From Gammaproteobacteria bacterium (GTDB lineage: Bacteria; Pseudomonadota; Gammaproteobacteria; Pseudomonadales; Azotimanducaceae), in NCBI GenBank assembly GCA_026705345.1, contig JAPPAV010000092.1:25848-89847 (forward strand): a DNA stretch of 64,000 bases, in the 5' to 3' direction. The translations under genes were made by a program, and so were the position numbers. The notes beneath the pieces are model-generated. The model saw nothing but the letters and a program-made list of their open reading frames with translations. It searched no databases and was not told where the DNA came from. This document shows positions 54,515 through 62,215 of the stretch, piece after piece (positions within the stretch are counted from its first letter, which is position 1; each line of letters starts with the position of its first letter).

Positions 54515-55111
54515 ATGGGCCAGGAAAGAATCGAAGCGATCGAACGCCAGATCGGCGAGTTGACGAGCGAGCTCGCCGCCTTGCGCAAGGCGAATGACGG
54601 GGCGTCGATTCGAAACTACGAGTTCGAAACGGGAGCGGGGAAGACGACGCTCCTCGACCTCTTCGCCGACAAGGACCGGTTGCTCGTCATCCACAACATG
54701 GGCCAGGGGTGTCGCTATTGCACGTTGTGGGCGGATGGCTTCAACGGCCTGTTGCCGCATCTGGAATCCGCTCTCTCGGTGGTGCTTGTTTCGAAGGATC
54801 CGCCGGACGTGCAACGCACCTTCGCCAACTCCCGGGGCTGGCGGTTCCGGCTGGCCTCCCACCGCGGCGGCGACTACATCCGCGAACAGGGCGTCTACGG
54901 CGAGGCGGAGAACTATCCCGGGGCGGTGGTCTACGAGCGCAGGAACGGCGACATTCTACGCAAGAACGCCTGTTCCTTCGGTCCCGGTGATCTCTACTGC
55001 GCCTTGTGGCCGCTCCTGGGTTTGGCCGGATTGGACGAGTTCACGCCCCAGTTCGCCTACTGGAAACGACCGGAGAGACTCGAGGACGGTGGCGAGAACA
55101 TCCTCGACTGA
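54515..55111 (+). CDS. DUF899 family thioredoxin-like protein
   Basis: 198 residues with a GAGG ribosome site 5 to 6 bases upstream of the ATG. A short N-terminal coiled coil (RIEAIERQIGELTSELAAL) is followed by a thioredoxin-like fold with HNMGQGCRYCTLWADGFNG, the DUF899 signature containing a CxxC pair. Probably a redox protein, but the partner and reaction are unknown. It ends the three-gene plus-strand cluster. Confidence 0.85.
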   Translation: MGQERIEAIERQIGELTSELAALRKANDGASIRNYEFETGAGKTTLLDLFADKDRLLVIHNMGQGCRYCTLWADGFNGLLPHLESALSVVLVSKDPPDVQRTFANSRGWRFRLASHRGGDYIREQGVYGEAENYPGAVVYERRNGDILRKNACSFGPGDLYCALWPLLGLAGLDEFTPQFAYWKRPERLEDGGENILD

Positions 55112-55122
55112 TCGCAGTCGGC

Positions 55123-55273
55123 CGTAGGGCGACCTAACGCGCCCGAGGGGCGCGCGGTTCGGTTCCACGGTACGAGAATGCGATAGCGTTCTCGATCGCG
55201 CCCGAAGGGCGCGCCGGGACGGGACAAGCCAGCATCGCGCGTCAGCCGTAGGGGCGACCCTTGTGGTCGCCCG
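55123..55273. repeat. Composite REP-like region with nested hairpins
   Basis: A degenerate element GTAGGGCGACCTAACGCGCCCGAGGGGCGCGCGG starts at 55123, with the same kind of nested GCGCCC...GGGCGC loop as the copy at 33058. A separate hairpin CGAGAATGC-GATA-GCGTTCTCG lies at 55173-55194, then GCGCCCGAAGGGCGCG. A standard half-element GTAGGGGCGACC-CTTGT-GGTCGCCCG closes it at 55248-55273. The last part is translated as the C-terminus of the next gene. Confidence 0.8.
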
Positions 55274-56294
55274 TCCCGACGAGCCGCAGCGGGACTTTCT
55301 CGCCCGCGCTGCCGCTTTCGATTGCGGCGAGCACCATGCCGAGGCTCTTGGCGTTGTCCCCCGAGTGGGTCAATGGCCGTTCGCCATTGACCAATGCCCT
55401 CACCATCTCGTCGAGGCAGCCGGCGTGGCCACTCGGACCGTTCCAGGCGACGGTGGTTTCGATTCGTTTGGTTGGGCGCACGAAGCCCTCGGTGCCAGCC
55501 ACGACCTCCGCGTAGGGTGCCGACCGACCATCCCAGATCGCCGTACCCAGGCTGCCCGAGATGCGCCATTCCGCCTCCCAGGTCGTGGCGGCGCCTTGGG
55601 CGGACCAGGAGCCTCGGTAGCAGTACCGCGACCCGTCGGTCATCTCGAATACGGCGAGCGCGGAGGCGTTGCCTTGGTACCAGGAGCCGGGGAGGTTGAA
55701 CTCATCGCACCAGGCCGTGACGGCGTCCGAACCGGTCATGAATCGGGCCTGATCGAAGGTGTGAATGGCCATGTCGAGCAGCAGCACGTTGGCCATGTGG
55801 TCGCGGAAGCCGCCGAAGTGAGCGCCCAGGAAGAAATCCGAACAGACCATTCCAACCTCGCCGATGACGCCATCGGCCACCAATTGACGCATCCCCTGGG
55901 TACCTGCCAGGTAGCGCCGGTTCTGCATGACGGCGTGGGTCTTGCCGGTGCGGCCGGCGATCGCGAGGAGTTCCTGCGCTTCCTCGACGGAGGTCGCAAA
56001 CGGTTTCTCGGACAAGACATGGCAGCCGGCCTCCATGGCGGCGCCGGCGATCCGGCGACGCGTCTCCGGAATCGACGTGTCCAGCACGACGTCGGCGTCG
56101 AGGGACCGCAACGCGTCGTCCAAGGAGCCGAAACGCGGCACGTCCATGCCGTTTCGGTCGGCCAGCGCGGCTGAGGCCGCCGGGACGACATCGACCAAGC
56201 CGACAATATCGATGTCGGGGCGGGGGCCAAGGATTCCTGCCCAGTTGTTGCCCATTCCGCCGCATCCGACGAGTACGGCTCGTAGGACCGTCAT
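55242..56294 (-). CDS. Gfo/Idh/MocA family oxidoreductase with repeat-encoded C-terminus
   Basis: 350 residues from ATG 56294 (MTVLRAVLVGCGGMG). The Rossmann GxGGMGNNWAG and the catalytic-Lys motif HVLSEKPFATSVEEAQ mark the family; AVMQNRRYLAGTQGMRQL follows. The start overlaps the stop of a small upstream gene as TGATG. The protein ends ...LRLVGTGDHKGRPYG, where GDHKGRPY is encoded by the REP-like half-element at 55248-55273, so the native C-terminus has been replaced or extended by the repeat. Different from the plus-strand oxidoreductase at 53413 in sequence and length. Confidence 0.87.
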   Translation of the reverse strand: MTVLRAVLVGCGGMGNNWAGILGPRPDIDIVGLVDVVPAASAALADRNGMDVPRFGSLDDALRSLDADVVLDTSIPETRRRIAGAAMEAGCHVLSEKPFATSVEEAQELLAIAGRTGKTHAVMQNRRYLAGTQGMRQLVADGVIGEVGMVCSDFFLGAHFGGFRDHMANVLLLDMAIHTFDQARFMTGSDAVTAWCDEFNLPGSWYQGNASALAVFEMTDGSRYCYRGSWSAQGAATTWEAEWRISGSLGTAIWDGRSAPYAEVVAGTEGFVRPTKRIETTVAWNGPSGHAGCLDEMVRALVNGERPLTHSGDNAKSLGMVLAAIESGSAGEKVPLRLVGTGDHKGRPYG

Positions 56295-56470
56295 CAGGCC
56301 CCCTCGTCCTGTTCCTTGAGTCGCCGGACCTCGGCCGCCGCGTCGTGACCGCGGAACAACTCGATGAGTCTTTCGAGTGTCCGGACGCGTTCTTTCCGTT
56401 GCGTGGCGGTCAAATGGGATCGTCGGGCGGGCCGTCGCAACGCATCGCCGCCTGTTGAGCGTTTGGGCAT
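56294..56470 (-). CDS. 58-residue basic helical protein
   Basis: ATG 56470 opens MPKRSTGGDALRRPARRSHL and continues with an Arg/Glu-rich helix (QRKERVRTLERLIELFRG, AAAEVRRLKEQ) to a TGA at 56294-56296. That stop overlaps the oxidoreductase ATG by one base (TGATG), which favours a real coupled gene. No family recognised. The helical half could be a small coiled coil. Confidence 0.5.
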   Translation of the reverse strand: MPKRSTGGDALRRPARRSHLTATQRKERVRTLERLIELFRGHDAAAEVRRLKEQDEGA

Positions 56471-56653
56471 AGCGTGTCGGCGTCCGAGTCGGGTTCAGGC
56501 ATTGGTTACCACGTCGCGGTATTCCACGCAACGCACATGGACATGAAGAGCGCCAAGCTCGTTCGCAGAAGAGCGCGTCGCGGTTTACGTTGGCCGTGCG
56601 GAAGCGCACAATCTCCGTATCGCTACGACGGTCCGACGACCGACAAGAAAGTC

Positions 56654-56962
56654 ATGAACCCGGTCGTTGCCCGCAACGAAATCGAACCCCTGCTCGCCGA
56701 ATTGATCCGGCAGTTGTCCGCCGAGGGACGGGCGACAGAGCGCGTTATCTACCAGCGCATCCGGAAGTCGCTGTGCGAGGCGAAAGACCCGTTGGAGGTG
56801 AGCCGTCCGCTCAACGACCTGTCCACCATGGCACGTGTCCGCCGAAGATCGCCCGGTGAGGGTGACGGCGCGTTTCTGCGGAACGCGGATGTTCTCCTGG
56901 CACGAATCCTCGAGAAGGCCGAGGCACTCACGCTGCCGGACGAATCGCCGCTGATCCATTGA
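56654..56962 (+). CDS. Small hypothetical protein
   Basis: 102 residues from ATG 56654 (MNPVVARNEIEPLLAEL); the frame extends further upstream (to 56474) but that part is low-complexity and basic. Composition is helical and charged (LLAELIRQLSAEGRATERVIY, FLRNADVLLARILEKAEAL in part). No family recognised. It is divergent from the 58-residue gene, and a hairpin follows its stop. Confidence 0.45.
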   Translation: MNPVVARNEIEPLLAELIRQLSAEGRATERVIYQRIRKSLCEAKDPLEVSRPLNDLSTMARVRRRSPGEGDGAFLRNADVLLARILEKAEALTLPDESPLIH

Positions 56963-56977
56963 TCCTCGGGCGCGTTT

Positions 56978-56999
56978 CGAGAATGCTGGCGCATTCTCG
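56978..56999 (+). terminator. Hairpin resembling the one at 55173
   Basis: CGAGAATGC-TGGC-GCATTCTCG, a perfect 9-bp stem, 15 bp after the small gene's stop and without a T tract. The near-identical stem CGAGAATGC-GATA-GCGTTCTCG at 55173 suggests a second dispersed palindrome type rather than a dedicated terminator. Confidence 0.5.
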
Positions 57000-57070
57000 T
57001 GGTAACCGCCGAAGCGCTAGGGCACGTCCGCCTAGGACGACGGCGCGCTGCGGTCGCGGTCGCGTCGCCC

Positions 57071-58285
57071 CTAACGGCCCGTCGGCACCTCGTTGAAAGG
57101 GATTCCCTTGTCGACGCGCACGTCCTGGGGCAGTCCAAGTACGCGCTCGGAGAGGATGTTCAGCATGATCTCGTCGCTTCCGCCGGCGATGCGGCTCCCG
57201 GGTGCCCCCATGAACGTCGCTTGATACATCCCGTGGGCTTCGGCGTAGGCCGGATCCGAGATGGCACCGGACAGTTCGAGCAGGTCCATCGCGAAGGACG
57301 CCATGTCCTGGGTCTTCGAAGCCGCGACGAGCTTACCGATCGAGTTCTCGGGCCCGGGCGTGTCCCCGCGCGACAGTGCCGACAACGCCCGGTAGCCGGT
57401 GTACTTGAGACCGGTCTCCTGCGCGTACCAGGACGCGAGCTTGGCACGCACATTGCGGTCCTTGATGGCGGGCTCGCCGTCGATCGTGAGCTTGTGCGCC
57501 AGGTTGAACATCTGGCGGAATCCAACGCCGCCGCCCATTCCCCCGGCGCCGATCGCCAGTCGTTCGTTCATGAGCGTGGTCAGCGCCACCTGCCAGCCCT
57601 GGCCGACTGCGCCAAGGCGCTGGTCGTCCGGTACGCGTACGTCGTTGAAATACACTTCGTTGAAGTTGGCGCCGCCTGAGATCTGCTTGATGGGACGGAT
57701 GTCGATGCCCGGCGACTTCATGTCCAGGAAGAAGTACGACAATCCCTTGTGTTTCGGCACCGTCGGGTCGGTGCGGACCACGATGATCCCGTAGTCGGAG
57801 TAGTGCGCGCCGGACGTCCAGATCTTCTGCCCGTTGATCACCCACTCGTCGCCGTCCTTCTCGGCGCGGGTGCGCAGCGCAGCCAGGTCCGAACCGCCGG
57901 CCGGTTCGCTGAACAACTGGCACCAGATGTGCTCGCCCGAGGCCAACGGCGGCAAGTGCTTGCGCTTGTGCTCGTCGCTCGCCCAGGCCATCAACGTCGG
58001 CGCCGCCATGCCCTGGCCAATGCCGAACACGCCACCCGGGGTCGAGAACTTGCCCTCCTCCTGGTTCCAGATGACCTGCTCGATGGGGCTCGCGCCGCGG
58101 CCGCCGTATTCCTCCGGCCAGCGGATGCAGGCCCAGCCGGCATCGTACTTGCGCTTCTGCCAGAGCTTGGAGGCCTCGATCTCGTCGAGGCCGTCGAGTT
58201 CCTCGCGGGTCGGCACGTTGGCTTCGAGCCATTCCCGCGCCTCTTCTCGGAAGGCCGTTTCCTCGGGGGTGTCATTGAAGTCCAT
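57071..58285 (-). CDS. Acyl-CoA dehydrogenase family protein (1)
   Basis: 404 residues; ATG with an AGGAGG ribosome site. ACAD features are WCQLFSEPAGGSDLAALRTRAEKDG (in parts), IWTSGAHYSDYGIIV and the C-terminal GGSDEIMLNILSERVLGLP. It oxidises an acyl-CoA at C2-C3 with FAD, passing electrons to ETF. It lies 22 bp downstream of a second acyl-CoA dehydrogenase gene on the same strand. Such adjacent pairs often form alpha2beta2 enzymes acting on sterol side chains or other bulky acyl-CoAs. Confidence 0.92.
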   Translation of the reverse strand: MDFNDTPEETAFREEAREWLEANVPTREELDGLDEIEASKLWQKRKYDAGWACIRWPEEYGGRGASPIEQVIWNQEEGKFSTPGGVFGIGQGMAAPTLMAWASDEHKRKHLPPLASGEHIWCQLFSEPAGGSDLAALRTRAEKDGDEWVINGQKIWTSGAHYSDYGIIVVRTDPTVPKHKGLSYFFLDMKSPGIDIRPIKQISGGANFNEVYFNDVRVPDDQRLGAVGQGWQVALTTLMNERLAIGAGGMGGGVGFRQMFNLAHKLTIDGEPAIKDRNVRAKLASWYAQETGLKYTGYRALSALSRGDTPGPENSIGKLVAASKTQDMASFAMDLLELSGAISDPAYAEAHGMYQATFMGAPGSRIAGGSDEIMLNILSERVLGLPQDVRVDKGIPFNEVPTGR

Positions 58286-58307
58286 GGACCCTCCTATCCT
58301 AGGTTCG

Positions 58308-59453
58308 CTATGGGGATTCCGCGCCAGCGGAATCCCGGGCGACGGCGGAGCCGTCGCGTTCGATGGCGGTGATGAGCTTGTCCTGCCAGGTCGCTTCGCT
58401 GCCGATGTTCACCGACAGCAGCTTGGCGCGGCGGTAGTGGAACTGGCAGTCGAACTCCCAGGTGAAACCCATGCCGCCGTGGGTCTGGATGTTCTCCTTG
58501 GAGGCGTAGTAGTACGCCTGCGTCGCGCTGACCCGGGCTGTCGCCGCGGCGGTGGGAAGTTCGTCGGCATCCGTATCCAACGCCCAAGCGCCGTAGTAGC
58601 AGTTGGCGCGGGCCAGGGTGTTCTTGACGTAGGCCTGGGCGAGCTTGTGCTTGATCGCCTGGTAGCTCGCGATGGGTCGGCCGAAGGCGTAGCGTTCGAG
58701 TGCATAGGCCTTGGCCATCTCCAGGGCGGCATTCGCGCCGCCCACCTGTTCCCATGCAAACAGCACCGCAGCCCGGTCGAGTAGACGCTGGGTCGTCGTC
58801 CATCCTTCGCCGTCCAAGCCGAGTGGTTCCGCCGTACTGTCGTCAAAAGTGACCTGGGCATGCGAACGGCTCGGATCCAGCGTGCCCACCGATTCTCGTT
58901 GGACGCCGTCGAGTTCGGCGAGGTATAGGCTCGCGCCGTCGCCGGTGTCGGATCGAGCTACAACGACGGCGAAGTCCGCGACGTCGCCGTCGGCCACCGG
59001 GATCTTGACCCCCGAGATGCCGTTGGCGGTTGCCCGGGTGGTGAGTTTGTCCGGCCGCGGCTGGCCGGGGCCTTCACCGAGGGCGAAGGCTCCGATCGCA
59101 TCGCCGGTCGCGAGCCTGGGTAGCCACTTCTCCTTCTGCGCTTCGTTGCCGGCCATGAGGATGGCTTCGGTGGCGAGATAGACCGAGGACGAGAATGGCA
59201 CCGGCGCCACCGCCCGGCCAAGCTCTTCGGCAATCACGCTGAGTTCGAGGTAGGAGAGCCCCAGGCCGCCATGGGCTTCGGGGATGACCACGGCGGTCCA
59301 GCCGAGTTCGGCGATCTGCTTCCAGAGTCCTTCGTCGTACGGCGCGTCGCCGTCGAGAATGGCGCGCACGGCGGAATAGGGGCAGTGCTCCTGGAGAAAG
59401 CCGAGCGCCTGCTCCCGAAGCAGGTTCTGCTCGTCGGAGAATTCAAAGTTCAC
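58308..59453 (-). CDS. Acyl-CoA dehydrogenase family protein (2)
   Basis: 381 residues from GTG 59453, preceded by AAGGAAG. The product then begins MNFEFSDEQNLLREQ, the standard ACAD N-terminus; longer frames are not supported. Core pieces include LGLSYLELSVIAEELGRAVAP, FALGEGPGQPRPDKLTTRA and THGGMGFTWEFDCQFHYRRAK (in parts). It is less typical than its partner (the FAD-binding SEP motif is weak), which fits the non-canonical subunit of a heteromeric dehydrogenase. Same operon as the dehydrogenase gene at 57071. Confidence 0.9.
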   Translation of the reverse strand: MNFEFSDEQNLLREQALGFLQEHCPYSAVRAILDGDAPYDEGLWKQIAELGWTAVVIPEAHGGLGLSYLELSVIAEELGRAVAPVPFSSSVYLATEAILMAGNEAQKEKWLPRLATGDAIGAFALGEGPGQPRPDKLTTRATANGISGVKIPVADGDVADFAVVVARSDTGDGASLYLAELDGVQRESVGTLDPSRSHAQVTFDDSTAEPLGLDGEGWTTTQRLLDRAAVLFAWEQVGGANAALEMAKAYALERYAFGRPIASYQAIKHKLAQAYVKNTLARANCYYGAWALDTDADELPTAAATARVSATQAYYYASKENIQTHGGMGFTWEFDCQFHYRRAKLLSVNIGSEATWQDKLITAIERDGSAVARDSAGAESP

Positions 59454-59767
59454 GGGACTTCCTTGCGTTTCGTTGGGCGTTGGTGGTCCAACGGCGAGTT
59501 GGGTTCGATTGTAACCGTCCGGACATGATCGTGGTCGCAAAAGCTGTTGCCGCGGCTTTTCGGCTTGGAGTTCATGGGCAACACTGGTACTTTCGACCAT
59601 TCGGCATTCGAAAAGTGTTCGGATTCCGGGCCGGTCGAGTGGCCGGTGGGAACGTAGACGGGGAGGATGGTCTTGACAGCGACCGCAGTCGACTGCGCGC
59701 CGGCGATCCGTCGGGCGTTCGCGGAAATGCAGCGAGCCTCCTCGGCTGCCCGGGTGGCCGTTGGCTG

Positions 59768-62191
59768 ATGCGCGACGCCGATTTCGAAGCGAACTTTGCC
59801 CGGTCGCGGGCGTTGCCGATGTTCGGCGAGGGCGACATTCCGCCCGAGCGGGACCGGAGCGTCAGCCAGGACGACAGCGGTTTCAAGGATGTGCTGCTGC
59901 TGTTGCTTCGATCATGGCCGTACATCCGGCCACAGCTTCTCGGCCGCTGGTGGTATCCGGGACGCGGCATGGACGACCGCGTTGCGGATTTGGTGAGCGG
60001 CGGCGGCTACCAGTTCGAGTACGCGCCTTTCCTCGTGGCCCTTGCGGCGGCGCTTGGCCCGCTCTCGGGTTGGATGCCCGCGACGCTCGACTGGCCGATG
60101 AGCCTCCTCTACGTGCCGGTAATAGCCATGGTCGTTGCCATGTTCGCCATGGCGTTCCTGCGGGGCCAGGCCCAGCTAGGCGGCACCGTCGTCCTGCTGC
60201 TCGCCGGCATAGGCACCAACGTCTCGGCCAATGTCTTCATCGAGGGATACGAGTCGAAACTCTATGGCGCGACGGTAACAATTGCTTGCATCGTGGGCTG
60301 GATGCTGCAGTTCCGGTTGCAGCAGGGCCGCATCGAGTACCGCGCCCGGCTGGGTGCGCACTTGGTCTATTTCTACGCCATCAACTTCTTCGAACGATTC
60401 CTGAACTTCGTATTGAGCATCATTCTCGCCGACCTGTTGAACCAGAGCCTCCTGCAGGCCGAACCGATCGCACCCGGACTCGCGGGCTTGGTGGGATTGC
60501 CCGAGTTTGCCCAGGGCAACCTCGATCAACTGACTCCCGAACAACAACACGAGGTCAAGTGGGTCTACGTCTACATCGCCCTCGGAACCCACATGGCGCG
60601 CTTGCCGCTCAGGATCATCAATCCCTACTACAAGATGTGGATCATGCAGCGCATCAACCAGGATCTCCGGGTTGCGCTGCTTTCGCGATGGCACCAGCTC
60701 TCGCTCAGCTATCACAGCGGCCACCGCACGGGCGATGCCGTCTACCGCATCTACCAGGACAGCGCCATGGTGACGGCGGTAGTCGACCAACTGATCAACC
60801 TGACGCTGGCCATGATGAGCTACTACACCTGCGTTGCGCTGGTCACGGTCCTGAACCCTTGGCTTGGTCTTGTCGCAGGCGTCATTGTCGTTCCCGCCTT
60901 GTTGTGGGCGCAGTGGGCGATGCCCCGAATGCGTACCCGTACCCTCGTGTACAGGGCGGCGACCTCGGATGTCACGTCGACGATCCAGGAGAGCTTCGGC
61001 GGGATTCGCCTCATCAAGGCGTTCGGTGCAGCCGAGAGAGCCCAGCGACGGATGGAGGAGGACTCGGTCGTCGCGTTCAACGCGGCCTTCAGGGTGCGTC
61101 ACCTGATCGCGATCGTGACGATCGTCATGTACACGGTGGCGGCCATGTTCATGGCCAGCGGGACGTCCTTCATGGCCTGGTGGGCGAGCCGTGGCGATCC
61201 CACCTTCGCGACGGATCTGATCGGCTTGGTTGGGATCAGCTTCGTGGTGTGGAACCTGGCCAGCTATACCTGGACCCGCGACCAGTTCCACGAATCCAGC
61301 GGGCGGGTCCGCGAACTGCTGCGCAACTGGATGTCCGCGCAGGACATGGCCATGGGACTGCGCCGCGTGTTCGACATCCTCGACATCGAGCCCGACATCC
61401 AGGACGACCCCAACGCGATTCCGCTTGCCGGGTTCAATCGGGAGATCCGCTACGACCGCGTAGGCTTCGCCTACGAGTCGGAGCGTCCGGTTCTAGAGGA
61501 TGTCAGCTTCTCGGCGACGCCGGGGTCGATCACCGCGATCATCGGCCCCACCGGATCGGGAAAGACCACGTTGACGGCCCTCTTGGTTAGGCTCTTCGAT
61601 CCGGATCGCGGTTCCATCACCATTGATGGCCGGGACCTGCGCGAATACCAGGTCGCCAGTCTGCGCGGCAACGTCGCCATCGCGCTGCAGGAGAACGTCC
61701 TGTTCGCCATGTCCGTCGCGGACAACATCCGCTACGCGGCGCCGAACGCCACCGACGAGCAAGTCCAGGCAGCCATCCGTGTCGCAGGCATGGACGACTA
61801 CGTGTCGAGTCTGCCGAGCGGTTTGGATACGGTCCTGTCGGACCGAGGCGGCAAACTGTCGACCGGGCAGCGCCAGCGTTTGTCCATCGCCCGCGCCATC
61901 GTGCGCGATACCCCCATCCTCGTGCTCGACGAGCCGACGGCCGCCTTGGATGCCGCAACGGAACACGGTGTCATGCGCAACCTGGCCGAGTGGGGGAAGG
62001 ATCGTGCGATTTTCCTGATCACGCATCGGATCTCGACGATCCGCCGGGCGGACAACATTCTCTATCTGGACGGCGGTCGAATCGTCGAGAGCGGCAGTCA
62101 CGAGACCCTGATGCAACGGGAAGGGGGGCGCTACCGGTCTTTCGTCGAAGCCGAATCCACGCTTACCAACGTGACGAGGCACGGGGCATGA
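59768..62191 (+). CDS. ABC exporter half-transporter with extra N-terminal membrane domain
   Basis: 807 residues from ATG 59768 (MRDADFEANFARSRALP); the upstream in-frame region is low-complexity and overlaps the divergent dehydrogenase gene. Four additional hydrophobic segments (about residues 75-185) precede the usual six-helix ABC membrane domain. The nucleotide-binding domain is complete: Walker A GPTGSGKTT, Q-loop ALQENVLF, signature LSTGQRQR, Walker B ILVLDEPTAALD and H-loop ITHR. A typical half-transporter has about 600 residues, so the added 200-residue membrane part is unusual. The second half-transporter follows 24 bp downstream. Confidence 0.88.
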   Translation: MRDADFEANFARSRALPMFGEGDIPPERDRSVSQDDSGFKDVLLLLLRSWPYIRPQLLGRWWYPGRGMDDRVADLVSGGGYQFEYAPFLVALAAALGPLSGWMPATLDWPMSLLYVPVIAMVVAMFAMAFLRGQAQLGGTVVLLLAGIGTNVSANVFIEGYESKLYGATVTIACIVGWMLQFRLQQGRIEYRARLGAHLVYFYAINFFERFLNFVLSIILADLLNQSLLQAEPIAPGLAGLVGLPEFAQGNLDQLTPEQQHEVKWVYVYIALGTHMARLPLRIINPYYKMWIMQRINQDLRVALLSRWHQLSLSYHSGHRTGDAVYRIYQDSAMVTAVVDQLINLTLAMMSYYTCVALVTVLNPWLGLVAGVIVVPALLWAQWAMPRMRTRTLVYRAATSDVTSTIQESFGGIRLIKAFGAAERAQRRMEEDSVVAFNAAFRVRHLIAIVTIVMYTVAAMFMASGTSFMAWWASRGDPTFATDLIGLVGISFVVWNLASYTWTRDQFHESSGRVRELLRNWMSAQDMAMGLRRVFDILDIEPDIQDDPNAIPLAGFNREIRYDRVGFAYESERPVLEDVSFSATPGSITAIIGPTGSGKTTLTALLVRLFDPDRGSITIDGRDLREYQVASLRGNVAIALQENVLFAMSVADNIRYAAPNATDEQVQAAIRVAGMDDYVSSLPSGLDTVLSDRGGKLSTGQRQRLSIARAIVRDTPILVLDEPTAALDAATEHGVMRNLAEWGKDRAIFLITHRISTIRRADNILYLDGGRIVESGSHETLMQREGGRYRSFVEAESTLTNVTRHGA

Positions 62192-62215
62192 ACGGCGAGG
62201 CCTTGCGGAGCAGCC

